Assembly (NCBI RefSeq): GCF_030287405.1
Contig: NZ_JASVVV010000005.1
Coordinates: forward strand, 124,001-188,000
Length of the DNA: 64,000 nt
Reading direction: 5' to 3'
DNA from: Halalkalicoccus sp. NIPERK01
GTDB taxonomy: Archaea; Halobacteriota; Halobacteria; Halobacteriales; Halalkalicoccaceae
Shown here: piece by piece, positions 8,998-17,010 of the stretch
Position numbering within the stretch: the stretch's first letter is position 1
How the letters are laid out: every line of letters starts with the position of its first letter
Program-made: the position numbers and the translations under genes
The notes under the pieces: generated by a model
What the model saw: the letters and a program-made list of their open reading frames with translations, nothing else
Told to the model about the DNA's origin: nothing
Database searches by the model: none

Positions 8998-9588
8998 TCA
9001 CGTGACGACGATGCCGCCGTCGATCTCCATGTAGGGGTGGCCGTAACCGCAGTAGGTCAGGCAACTCAGCGTGTAATCACCACGTCGTGTCGCACCGAGT
9101 TGACGAACAACAGGTCTGGTGGCGCTCTGCGGGAGCGCAACCGAATGCATCATCATGCCACCACCCATGTGAACCTGTCCGGATGGCATGATTGCGAGGC
9201 TGTGGTCGGGATACTGCTCGTTCGCCTCCTCCAGCAGTTCGTGAAAGTCGCCGTCGGCCGGGGGCGGGATACGTTCCTCGTTTCGTTCTTCGAGTGTCTC
9301 GTGGTCGGGAAGAGCCTCGCGGATCGACGGGGGAAGGGATTGCATGGCTTGACTCGAGAGCGTGTTGAACGAAACGACGCGAAGAACATCGTTCCGTTGC
9401 AGGCTGACACGCTCCTGTTCCTCCCCGGAGTCATCGAACATGACGAAGCCCCAGTGGTAGGCTCCGACGTAGATCGTCCTGTCGACGCCGTCGCCACTGC
9501 CAGGGAGATTCCCGACGCAGCCAGAGAGACCTGCGATGCCAGCTCCAAGCGCGGTCAAGAACTCCCGCCGCTGTACTGTCGGAGACAT
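8998..9588 (-). CDS. Tat-exported lipoprotein with CuA-type cupredoxin domain
   Basis: 196 residues. I chose the ATG at 9588 because it puts a twin-arginine signal at the N-terminus (MSPTVQRREFLTALGAG), followed by the lipobox LSGC; the longer frame adds an unlikely 24 residues. The C-terminus has CLTYCGYGHPYM (C-x3-C-x3-H-x2-M), the CuA-ligand loop of cytochrome oxidase subunit II. The protein is membrane-anchored at the outer face and may carry electrons or copper. It lies 7 bp downstream of a SHOCT-tailed membrane protein, so the two are probably one operon. Confidence 0.8.
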   Translation of the reverse strand: MSPTVQRREFLTALGAGIAGLSGCVGNLPGSGDGVDRTIYVGAYHWGFVMFDDSGEEQERVSLQRNDVLRVVSFNTLSSQAMQSLPPSIREALPDHETLEERNEERIPPPADGDFHELLEEANEQYPDHSLAIMPSGQVHMGGGMMMHSVALPQSATRPVVRQLGATRRGDYTLSCLTYCGYGHPYMEIDGGIVVT

Positions 9589-9595
9589 GATCGTG

Positions 9596-9964
9596 CTATT
9601 GCGACTCCTCGCCGCTGAGTTTCGTCCGCCGCTCCTCGAACTCTTCGTCGGAGAGATCACCGCGAGCGTACGCCACTCGGAGTTCCTCGAGTGCTCTATC
9701 GCCCGTTAGCGATGACCCGACACCGCCGACGAGGCCGCGATAGAGGAGATAGCCGATACCGACGAGGACGACGAGCCAGACGAGCATCATCCCGATACCC
9801 CACAGCGGCGAGAGACCGCCAGCCATCCCGCCGCCCCACCACCAGCCCATCATGCCCATCATCGGCATCGCGAACACCATCATCAACAGCGGGAATAGGA
9901 CGATTACCGCCAGGACGATCAGGACGATGCGGAGCAAGCCGTCGGACGTACGCTCTGTGGACAT
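9596..9964 (-). CDS. Small membrane protein with SHOCT domain (paralog 1)
   Basis: 122 residues. Two hydrophobic segments (about 10-35 and 50-75) flank a Met/Gly/Trp-rich stretch (MPMMGMMGWWWGGGM). The C-terminus is a SHOCT tail (LEELRVAYARGDLSDEEFEERRTKL), a short helical module thought to mediate oligomerisation. The Met-rich turn could bind copper, but that is inference. It is the first gene of an operon with the CuA-like lipoprotein. Close relatives lie at 14271, 15141 and as the tail of 13066. Confidence 0.8.
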   Translation of the reverse strand: MSTERTSDGLLRIVLIVLAVIVLFPLLMMVFAMPMMGMMGWWWGGGMAGGLSPLWGIGMMLVWLVVLVGIGYLLYRGLVGGVGSSLTGDRALEELRVAYARGDLSDEEFEERRTKLSGEESQ

Positions 9965-10070
9965 AGTGAACCACTAGGGAGGTTCGTCGACTGCGTCCAT
10001 AAGCTTGGTCGGCTGCCAGTACCGCTCCAGTGATGTCTCCTGACTTGGGGGACGGCCGATACGTTGCTTC

Positions 10071-10143
10071 GGCTCTGTTGAAACCCTCGGTAACTGATAG
10101 TTAGTTAGGGGCGTGCTGAATACATAGCGCGTATCTCGCACGG
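10071..10143 (+). mobile_element. Half of a MITE-like element with IS6-type terminal repeat
   Basis: GGCTCTGTTGAAACC (10071-10085) is an IS6-like outer end. It is followed by GTGCTGAATAC-N10-TCTCGCACGG (10113-10143), the block pair also found reversed at 4391-4361. No transposase is present. Confidence 0.5.
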
Positions 10144-10185
10144 CCCCAGGTTTGGATGAGGTCTATCGAATCGAGGATACTGGAC

Positions 10186-10401
10186 TTACGAGGATTGGTT
10201 GGGGATGTTCGTCGGGGTGTTCTCCGGTCGGTCAACAAGAGCAGCGACCACGAGAAGAGCGGCAACGGGTAGGATGAACACGCTGAGGGCGGTTTGCCAA
10301 AACCCCAGTAGAAACAGCCCAAAGACGCCTACTGCCGTGAGAGTGGCTCTGTGGAGTACGACACCGGCCCCTCCGAGTACGGCGGCACCTGCGATAATCA
10401 A
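10186..10401 (-). CDS. Small membrane protein of unknown function
   Basis: 71 residues from a TTG start. Three hydrophobic stretches cover most of the length and end in a polar tail (ENTPTNIPNQSS). Its start overlaps the stop of the upstream reading frame (TTGA), which suggests translational coupling. I do not recognise the family. Confidence 0.5.
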   Translation of the reverse strand: MIIAGAAVLGGAGVVLHRATLTAVGVFGLFLLGFWQTALSVFILPVAALLVVAALVDRPENTPTNIPNQSS

Positions 10402-10628
10402 AAGAGAACGAGTCGAGACTGGCTGTAGCCTGGTTGAGGAAGATAGTAAAGGAGTACACCAACAAGCACGAGAACGGAGAGAAGGGCCACGACGTGGGGT
10501 GGAGCGTCGAGATAGTCCACGTCGGCGTCGGTCTCTCCGTCGACGTGTTAGAGCGGCTGGTCGCGCACAAGCTCAGTGTAGTCAGTGTCGCACCGCAGGG
10601 ACGTGAGACTGTGAGGGTGGCAGTCATG
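10398..10628 (-). pseudogene. Small gene broken by an in-frame TAA
   Basis: On the reverse strand the frame reads HDCHPHSLTSLRCDTDYTEL...RDQPL, then TAA (complement of 10548-10550), then HVDGETDADVDYLDAPPHVV and a membrane segment ALLSVLVLVGVLLYY. Both halves look coding, and the frame ends with TGA overlapping the next gene's start. No initiation codon was found upstream. A CAA-to-TAA change would explain the stop. A short product from an internal GTG is possible. Confidence 0.45.
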
Positions 10629-10777
10629 TAGCCCTCCGAACCCTTTTCGCTCCCCTTCTCCAACCCCTCACGTATGGCGAGCGTACCGATTTCCGACAGG
10701 CCGAGGACGTCCCACGATATCAAACTAAGGCCTAGTCCATGGCCGTACGAATCTGAGGACAACTACCCACTTTCTCA

Positions 10778-12265
10778 ATGACTGGTGGGATTGCGCACAT
10801 CAACAAGAAGGAATTCACACCGCTGGTTGAGGCTGTACTTGAGTCAGACGATCCAAAAGGAACTTTTGACGATTATCGAGAGAAGAACTGGAATACAGAT
10901 AAGCGGCATCAGGTCAACTCCCTTCGGGAAATTCTCGTCGAGGCTGTAGCTGAATGCCTGAATCATGATGAGTTCGCAATTAGTGCGAATGCAGCAGTCA
11001 TTCTTCGGGAGCATATGTTGCTCTGCTCCCGCGTCTGTGATTTGGACGCCCTCGTCGCAGCCCTGACCGACCAGGTGAACGAACGGCGTATCCAACCTGC
11101 GAAAGAAGCCGCGACTACCTTAGCGTTCTTTTTGAGCACACGTCCGCCCGACCGATATCTGCCTCGGTGGGACGGATCAGATCCAATGGCGTCGACGTCT
11201 ATGCTTGAGGATCTCGACCAACATAGACTTATCAGGGACGTACCGATCGATTCTGGCTATCTGCATAGAATTTCGCCGGCAACTGTTGAATCAGCGATTG
11301 ATGCTCTCATCTCGAATTTGAATCGGAAAGAGTACAAGCGCAGTTCCGAGTGGGCAGTGGCTAGAGAGTGCGCCAAAGCACTCGGGGCAATTGGTTACCA
11401 ACGTCCAGAACTAGTTTCGGAGGCAGTGCCAGCAATTGAGAAATTGTTAGGAAAGCCCGACGAACGTCAGGGATGGCTTGTGTACGCCCTGACCTCAATC
11501 GGATACACACGCCCAGACCTCGTCCCAGATGATCTCGCCTCTCGCCTCAAGGAGTACTCTGAAAATGGCAGCCTCGGACCGGATTGGCAACTCTATTATG
11601 CCGCCCAGGTGGGTCATCGAAAAATCGGACACGCCCCCATTTACTTGCAGGAAGAGGGCTGTGATGCAGATTCTGACCTCAAGCCTGTCGTTGAGAAGTT
11701 ATTCAATTTCATGTTGAATCGCTTTCCTTCTGGGCCAGAGGAATGCATACAGGCGTTCATCGAAATCTATCGCTGTCGCCCTGATGATTTAGTGAGTATC
11801 CTGAGCGACGAGTTAGACCTGATACTGCAGGGTAACCCTCGGGCGTATGAATTCCCAGACAATTTCATGCGCCTCTTGAGTGAGTTAGCTGGTGTTGATG
11901 CAGCAGACCTGAAACCGATATTAGACCGATCTGATGAGATCTATCGCGACCATACCAAATCTCATTACTGGTATGAAAATGCCCTTGAACTCCATCGACG
12001 AGTCGCCGTCCAAGACGAGGACTTACTCCCAGCTAACTTGGGAGACACAGTAACGGAGTTTGTGGAATCTGAGGGACGGGCAAGCGTCAAAACGGGCGTC
12101 CGTAGGTTCTTAGAGGAAATCGGGCAGTTGGATGACGACCTCGAAGCAGAGTTGCAAGGGCCGTCTATCATAGGCTCTATTGAGGAGTTAGTGGATAGCG
12201 AAGAGTTTGAAGTTGAGTCCTTAGTTGAAGAGATCGACCCCAAAGAGGCAGAATCAGACGGTTAG
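10778..12265 (+). CDS. Large HEAT-repeat-like protein of unknown function
   Basis: 495 residues, not recognised. It is soluble and acidic, rich in paired helices; ARECAKALGAIGYQRPELVSEAVPAIEKLL and YALTSIGYTRPDLVPDDLASRL (about residues 195-260) are two related repeats of HEAT/ARM type. There is no signal peptide or membrane segment. The base composition is clearly more AT-rich than in the genes on either side, and it stands alone between a mobile-element remnant and two small zinc-finger genes, which suggests recent acquisition. A scaffold or protein-binding role is likely from the fold only. Confidence 0.65.
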   Translation: MTGGIAHINKKEFTPLVEAVLESDDPKGTFDDYREKNWNTDKRHQVNSLREILVEAVAECLNHDEFAISANAAVILREHMLLCSRVCDLDALVAALTDQVNERRIQPAKEAATTLAFFLSTRPPDRYLPRWDGSDPMASTSMLEDLDQHRLIRDVPIDSGYLHRISPATVESAIDALISNLNRKEYKRSSEWAVARECAKALGAIGYQRPELVSEAVPAIEKLLGKPDERQGWLVYALTSIGYTRPDLVPDDLASRLKEYSENGSLGPDWQLYYAAQVGHRKIGHAPIYLQEEGCDADSDLKPVVEKLFNFMLNRFPSGPEECIQAFIEIYRCRPDDLVSILSDELDLILQGNPRAYEFPDNFMRLLSELAGVDAADLKPILDRSDEIYRDHTKSHYWYENALELHRRVAVQDEDLLPANLGDTVTEFVESEGRASVKTGVRRFLEEIGQLDDDLEAELQGPSIIGSIEELVDSEEFEVESLVEEIDPKEAESDG

Positions 12266-12419
12266 TGGGTTTTCACGCCCATCTGGGGGTCCACCCACTA
12301 CGTGCAATCAACCCACGACTGGTGCTGAACTCACCCTCTATATGCAGCACGGCCTTCCTGTCAGGTCCTGAGGATTTCAACAGAACCGTTGCTTCGTGTC
12401 TTCATCGAGATGATTCCAC

Positions 12420-12641
12420 TCAGCAGCAGTCGTTTTCGCCGGGTGACCACTCGCACGCGTTGCCCGTCGTCAGGTCGTTTTCGTCCACATAGGTCGAGAG
12501 ACAGGCATAGTTACAGAAGTACATTGGTGAGCCACAATCGTCGTTACAGTCACGTACACAGATCGGGTCGTGGTCGAAGATACGTGACCCACAGTACGCA
12601 CAGGCCTCGTCGGCGTCGGGGAGTTCGACGGTCGTAGACAT
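12420..12641 (-). CDS. Small Cys-rich zinc-binding protein
   Basis: 73 residues from the ATG at 12641; an upstream in-frame ATG at 12689 gives a non-conserved-looking Arg-rich extension. It has CAYC...CVRDCNDDC...YFCNYAC and a terminal CC, enough Cys for two zinc sites of TRASH- or zinc-ribbon-like type. It probably binds metal or nucleic acid. Confidence 0.65.
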   Translation of the reverse strand: MSTTVELPDADEACAYCGSRIFDHDPICVRDCNDDCGSPMYFCNYACLSTYVDENDLTTGNACEWSPGENDCC

Positions 12642-12740
12642 ACCTGTGCTACGGGCACGAGTCAAAAACGTATTTCGCCAGTCGAACATCCATATACTTC
12701 GACTCCGGGCTGTCCGCGGTGTAGGCGTGAGACGGAGCTA

Positions 12741-12905
12741 CTAGAACTCGATCGCTCCGATCATCGGCTCGCCGACACACTTCGGGCAGACATCGGTGTC
12801 GTAATCCTCCATACAGTGCCGGTGGCAGGAGACCCCGCAGTGCTCGCAGACGAACACCTCGTCGTCACTGGTACACTGTGACTCACAGATGTAGCACCGG
12901 ACCAT
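12741..12905 (-). CDS. Tiny RING/PHD-like zinc-finger protein
   Basis: 54 residues, short but convincing. CYIC, then CEHCGVSCHRHC, then CPKC give a spaced series of Cys/His pairs as in RING/PHD-like zinc-binding folds. The ATG complement is at 12903-12905 and a TAG stop complement is at 12741-12743. It sits next to the Cys-rich gene at 12420 and just before the halocyanin operon. Confidence 0.65.
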   Translation of the reverse strand: MVRCYICESQCTSDDEVFVCEHCGVSCHRHCMEDYDTDVCPKCVGEPMIGAIEF

Positions 12906-13065
12906 GGCTCGTAAAACGTACGGTGGCTATCGAGATAAATCGCTGTGCCCATGCATCTCTGCTAATGACACCTGATTTCGGCACGGGTCGTCCCACATCG
13001 AGATTGGAGACTGGCTTGTACTCGACGAGCGTCGGGACTTCCACACGCGCAGACCCAGGCAGGCT

Positions 13066-13842
13066 TCAGTTCTCTTGATTCTGCACCAATCGCTCACGGC
13101 GTCGTTGGAACTCCGCTTCGTCGATCTCGCCTCGTGCGTATCGGCGTTGGAGGGTTTCCATCGCGGAATCGTCGCTCTCGGGAGGTGCGTCACCTCGACC
13201 CAGTGCCCAGTAGAGGAGTCCACCGACCAGCCCGATCAGTCCGAGTGCCCCGCCGACGAGCGGCAGCCCGCCACCCCAGCCACCGTTTCGGCCATTCATC
13301 ATTCCAGGACCAGACCCCATCCCGGGGCCCATCATTCCGCCATCGGAGTTCCTGGTACCGCCGGTGCTGGACCCATACGCTATTGCACCCTGTTCGACGA
13401 TCGCGTCGCTCTCGGGTACGTCACCGTCCGGTATCGGACTCGCTTCAGCTGGCCCGCCGGGACTGCCGACGACGATGCGACCGACCATCCCGACCGACTT
13501 GTGCGGGATGCAGTAGTAGTCGTACGTGCCCGGTTCCTCGAACGTATGTTCGAACCCTCCCGACGAGATGACTCCACTATCGAACGCGCTGGCGTCGGAC
13601 GGAATTCGGCTCTCGTAAGCCGTCGCAGAGTGTGTTCCGGCCGCGATCTCGAAGCGGACGGTCGTACCGGGCTCGACGTGGAGCCCGATCGGGTCGAAGT
13701 AGTTGTTGCCCATCCTGACGACGGGCGTCTCCTGGGCAGTGACGGGCCGGGTGAGTCCCGCTGTCGCGACTGTGCTGGCTCCGAGCGCTCCCAGAAACTG
13801 GCGTCTACTGTAAGTCATTGTCTGTGTGTTGGGTTCCGTCAT
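13066..13842 (-). CDS. Tat-exported halocyanin fused to membrane segment and SHOCT tail
   Basis: 258 residues from ATG 13842; ATG 13818 (MTYSRRQFLGALG) is an alternative that leaves the Tat signal intact. Residues 40-130 form a type I copper domain: GTHS (first His ligand), then YYCIPHKSVGM with Cys, His and Met ligands. A Gly/Met-rich linker and one membrane segment (near 205-225) follow. The C-terminus is a SHOCT tail (METLQRRYARGEIDEAEFQRRRERL). The blue-copper domain would face outward and carry electrons or copper. The start overlaps by 4 bp the stop of the thioredoxin-like gene, so they are translationally coupled. Confidence 0.88.
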   Translation of the reverse strand: MTEPNTQTMTYSRRQFLGALGASTVATAGLTRPVTAQETPVVRMGNNYFDPIGLHVEPGTTVRFEIAAGTHSATAYESRIPSDASAFDSGVISSGGFEHTFEEPGTYDYYCIPHKSVGMVGRIVVGSPGGPAEASPIPDGDVPESDAIVEQGAIAYGSSTGGTRNSDGGMMGPGMGSGPGMMNGRNGGWGGGLPLVGGALGLIGLVGGLLYWALGRGDAPPESDDSAMETLQRRYARGEIDEAEFQRRRERLVQNQEN

Positions 13843-14147
13843 CTGCGTACGATACTGGCGAGCCGCTCCGCGAGTCCGGTCGATTGCTGGTCTGCGTCTT
13901 CGATAGCCGCCTCCAGCTCGTCTCGCTCGACGATGCCGATGAACTCCTCAGTTCGATCCCCGTTTGCGTACACGAGTGTCGTGGGTGTCTTTCGGACAGC
14001 GTACTCCTTGGCAGTCCCCAGATCGGTCTGGATGTCGACCTTCCGGAATTCGATGTCTGGATACGCGTCCTCGATGCCCTCGTTTTTCTCTCGCTGCGTT
14101 GCGCACGCCCCGCAGGTTTCCTGCGTGAAGAGGAGTACTTCGATCAT
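13839..14147 (-). CDS. Thioredoxin-like protein
   Basis: 102 residues. I took the ATG at 14147 because it gives the normal thioredoxin N-terminal strand (MIEVLLFTQETCGACATQ). The active site is CGAC, near residues 12-15. The cis-Pro loop is in RKTPTTLVYANG. It would reduce disulfides, perhaps for the copper proteins beside it. It is first in a two-gene operon with the halocyanin. Confidence 0.85.
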   Translation of the reverse strand: MIEVLLFTQETCGACATQREKNEGIEDAYPDIEFRKVDIQTDLGTAKEYAVRKTPTTLVYANGDRTEEFIGIVERDELEAAIEDADQQSTGLAERLASIVRR

Positions 14148-14270
14148 AGTATCTAGTATGATATTGTACTTTTTGCACAGTTCTATTCGCATCTGAAAGC
14201 TGTGAGGGTCACAGATTTCGGATTCCAAGGCTGCGTACGTGAGCAACCCCGGAGCTGCTGGTCGCACCGA

Positions 14271-14624
14271 TTACTCCGAGCGTTCGAGCTTGTCTCGGCG
14301 GGTTTCGAACTCTTCCTCAGTGAGATCACCACGGGCGTACGCCATGCGCAATTCCTCCATCGCAGGATTCCGCGACGACTGCGATTCCGTCACGCGACGG
14401 AAGATGAGATATCCTCCACCCAGCAGGACGAGGAGGAAGACCAGCGGCACAAGCATCCCAACGAGTGGCCACCAGCCGCTGGTCGTCCCGTATCCGCCCA
14501 TCATTCCACCGTAGCCCATCATCCCGCCGAATCCCATTCCCATCGTGAGCAGGGGGAGAACGATGATTGCCCCGAGGATGAGGAGGACGATGGTTGTAGT
14601 GTCGAGTTGATTCGATGACGACAT
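14271..14624 (-). CDS. Small membrane protein with SHOCT domain (paralog 2)
   Basis: 117 residues. Two membrane segments (about 10-30 and 55-75) flank a Met/Gly/Tyr-rich turn (MGMGFGGMMGYGGMMGGYG), and the C-terminus is a SHOCT tail (MEELRMAYARGDLTEEEFETRRDKL). It is very close in layout to 9596-9964. It lies 6 bp downstream of the DUF302 gene and is probably co-transcribed with it. Confidence 0.8.
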   Translation of the reverse strand: MSSSNQLDTTTIVLLILGAIIVLPLLTMGMGFGGMMGYGGMMGGYGTTSGWWPLVGMLVPLVFLLVLLGGGYLIFRRVTESQSSRNPAMEELRMAYARGDLTEEEFETRRDKLERSE

Positions 14625-14630
14625 CGATGC

Positions 14631-15047
14631 TTAGACCTCCGACGAGGATTCGAGTTCGTCCACGACACTGGCGAGGACGCGCTCGAACCGGTCGTGGACC
14701 TCATTGGCGATCGAGTCGAGCGCCTCGTTGTCGGCGATGCCAACCAGCTGTTGCGGATCGACTGCACTCACGATGACGTCTCCATCGTCCGTTTCGTAGA
14801 CGATGACGTTACACGGAAGGAGTGCGCCGAGTTCGATCTCCTCGTTCAGGCCCTCGTGTGCCAGTGCCGGGTTGCACGCACCGAGGATGCGGTACTGTCG
14901 GAACTCCTCGCCGAGTTTCTCCTTGAACGTCGCCTGGACGTCGATGTCACAGAGAACGCCGAATCCTTCGTCTTTGAGCGCATCGATTGTCGTCTCGACC
15001 ACCTGGTCGAAATCATTGGAGACGGACGTTTGTATTGTGTACTTCAT
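14631..15047 (-). CDS. DUF302 family protein
   Basis: 138 residues and soluble. The pattern MKYTIQTSVSNDFDQVVETTIDALKDEGFGVLCDIDVQATFKEKLG, then ILGACNPALAHEGL, then LLPCNVIVYETDDG is diagnostic for DUF302. The conserved GACNP Cys and LLPCNV Cys suggest redox or metal binding. Members often lie near copper or thiol genes. The upstream 15048-15085 region is AT-rich (TAGTAATGTAGTATG) and is the likely promoter and operator. Confidence 0.85.
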   Translation of the reverse strand: MKYTIQTSVSNDFDQVVETTIDALKDEGFGVLCDIDVQATFKEKLGEEFRQYRILGACNPALAHEGLNEEIELGALLPCNVIVYETDDGDVIVSAVDPQQLVGIADNEALDSIANEVHDRFERVLASVVDELESSSEV

Positions 15048-15140
15048 ACAACATACTACATTACTAGGAGTCTTAAGGGTGGGGTTTCGAAGCGGTCGTT
15101 GGGGATGGAGTCATCCGTGGTGGAACTGACACTGGATGGA

Positions 15141-15491
15141 TCATCCGGTACGTTCCTGCTGCTCACGCCGTCGTTCGAATTCGTCATCGGAGAGTTCACC
15201 ACGCGCGTAGCGATCTCTGAGGACCGACAGCGGCCGTTCGTTGGTTCCACCTCCATTACGCCTCGCGAGCGTGAAGATGAGGTAAAGCGGGAATGCGAGC
15301 AGTAGCCCCATCCAGAGGAGACCCCACAGCCCCATCGCGCCGCCGAAGAGTCCCCATCCTCCGCCCATCATGCCGCCGCCGTAGCCGCCGCCCATAGCGG
15401 CAGCTGTGCCGGTCGTCGCGACCAGCAGCGGGACGGCGAGTAGCGTAAGTCGCCGAGCAGTGCGTCCGATGTGAGTGGTGAGTTGCGTCAT
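15141..15491 (-). CDS. SHOCT-domain membrane protein with signal peptide (paralog 3)
   Basis: 116 residues. A signal-like segment (about 10-32) precedes a Met/Gly-rich turn (MGGGYGGGMMGGGWG) and one membrane segment. A SHOCT tail (LSVLRDRYARGELSDDEFERRREQ) ends the protein. It may be of one unit with the gene at 15549, which lies 57 bp upstream on the same strand. Confidence 0.78.
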   Translation of the reverse strand: MTQLTTHIGRTARRLTLLAVPLLVATTGTAAAMGGGYGGGMMGGGWGLFGGAMGLWGLLWMGLLLAFPLYLIFTLARRNGGGTNERPLSVLRDRYARGELSDDEFERRREQQERTG

Positions 15492-15548
15492 TATCTTGAG
15501 TTAGTGAGTCGCGGTGTTCTGTCGAAGCGATCGAAACGGTCAGGGTCG

Positions 15549-15845
15549 TCAGCAGTGGCCCTGCCCGTACATCCCGCCGTTGTAGTCGTCGTCACCCATG
15601 TCTTGGGCCATCTCGTCGACGGTCACACCCATGTGCGACTCCATCCACTCGACAGCACCGGGGCCCATGTGTTCGGTCATGTGGCCTTCCATCCAGGCCG
15701 CCCAGTCGGCGGTGGTCCCGTCGTACGGGGGCGCGTCGTCTGCAGTCGTTTCGTTGCCGTGTGCGCTGACCACAGGCGCAGCGAACGCGAGTCCGACGAT
15801 CGCGAGCGCCACGAGCAGCCAGCGGCCGAGTTTGAAGGTGGTCAT
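15549..15845 (-). CDS. Small exported His/Met-rich protein
   Basis: 98 residues. A clear Sec-type signal (residues 8-28, LLVALAIVGLAFAAPVVSA) is followed by an acidic mature part rich in His, Met and Trp: WMEGHMTEHMGPGAVEWMESHMG and a GQGHC end. These spaced His/Met pairs are suited to bind Cu(I)/Cu(II), which is inference. No named family is recognised. Confidence 0.65.
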   Translation of the reverse strand: MTTFKLGRWLLVALAIVGLAFAAPVVSAHGNETTADDAPPYDGTTADWAAWMEGHMTEHMGPGAVEWMESHMGVTVDEMAQDMGDDDYNGGMYGQGHC

Positions 15846-16172
15846 TGTCTTTCTCCTCGGTTAGTCATAGGACCCCTCAGGAGTTATCGCGGTGGGTGTG
15901 AACCCGCGCAGGAGAACGTTCGAGAACGTGTATCGGGCGTTCTAATCGTTTTTGAGGAACAGAATCGTCCGTAGCTGCCGAATTCGCCGAGGGTGAGGAT
16001 TGACTGCCTCTTCGTCATGGATCGGTTGAAAGCCAGCGATAGTGAGACGATCTACTTTGGAATGTTAACCACAACTGCAGAAAGTTCCCTTCCCCTACTA
16101 GGTCATGTACCGATTCACCAACCCGCGGAGGATACCGCACAGCTTCGAATTCCTTCAGATATTCCATAGACT
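15846..16172. other. Intergenic region between divergent genes
   Basis: No gene remnant was recognised. It should hold the promoters of 15549 (reverse) and 16173 (forward). I see no distinct repeat. Confidence 0.4.
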
Positions 16173-16910
16173 ATGCCACTCCAGGGACTCCTCATACAGA
16201 TCGAACACGCGCTCGCACCGGTACGGCACCTAATGAAACCAATCCTCTCAGACCCGCTCGTAATGGGTGTCTGGGCGCTGTTCGTCCTCGCGTCCGTCGG
16301 CACCCTCTGGTGGGACATCCGCGAGCGGAATCAGGCGCTGCCGTCACTCATGAAAGGTGTCTGGACGTTGGTTGTCCTCTACTCTGGGCCGTTCGGCTTG
16401 GCGGTCTACTGGTACTCTGGCCGCACCCAGATCAGCAACGATTCGGTGTGGCGGCGTGGGTTCCGCTCGACCGCTCACTGCTATTCGGGATGTGGTGCCG
16501 GTGAAGTCCTCGGGTTCGCGCTCCTCGCGGGCCTGCTCGCACTTCAGAGTACACTCCTCGTCGCTGCAGGAACGTTCGCGCTCGCGTATCTATTCGGCTA
16601 CGCCCTGACAGTCGGCCCGCTGATGCAGGAGGGCGTCGGCTTTGGCGAGGCGATGCTTGACGCCCTCTATAGCGAGACGCCGAGCATCACCATCATGGAG
16701 ATCGCTGCTATCGGAACTGATCTGCTGATCGCCAGCCAGGCCCACATCTCCGATCTGCTGTTCTGGGGCGCACTCGCGTTCTCGCTATCTGTTGGGTTCG
16801 TCTTCGCGTTCCCGGTCAACGCCGTTTTGGTCCACTTCGGCGTCAAGGAAGGCATGAAGAATCCGGCCGAGATGAGACAGAGCGGCGGACAGGCACAGGC
16901 CGCCGACTAG
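16173..16910 (+). CDS. DUF4396 membrane protein
   Basis: 245 residues with six or so membrane segments. The short motif AHCYSGCGAGEVLG (near residues 104-117) has the conserved HCxSGC of DUF4396. The function is unknown. The Cys/His pair inside a membrane protein in this metal-rich neighbourhood suggests soft-metal handling, which is inference. Confidence 0.8.
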   Translation: MPLQGLLIQIEHALAPVRHLMKPILSDPLVMGVWALFVLASVGTLWWDIRERNQALPSLMKGVWTLVVLYSGPFGLAVYWYSGRTQISNDSVWRRGFRSTAHCYSGCGAGEVLGFALLAGLLALQSTLLVAAGTFALAYLFGYALTVGPLMQEGVGFGEAMLDALYSETPSITIMEIAAIGTDLLIASQAHISDLLFWGALAFSLSVGFVFAFPVNAVLVHFGVKEGMKNPAEMRQSGGQAQAAD

Positions 16911-17010
16911 TGCATCTCACAATAATGGTTCAGATGTCACCACCATCGACGATGAACTCGCCGCCTGTCCCTGCGCGGTTTGATCCGACTTCGGGGAGAA
17001 CGACAGACCA

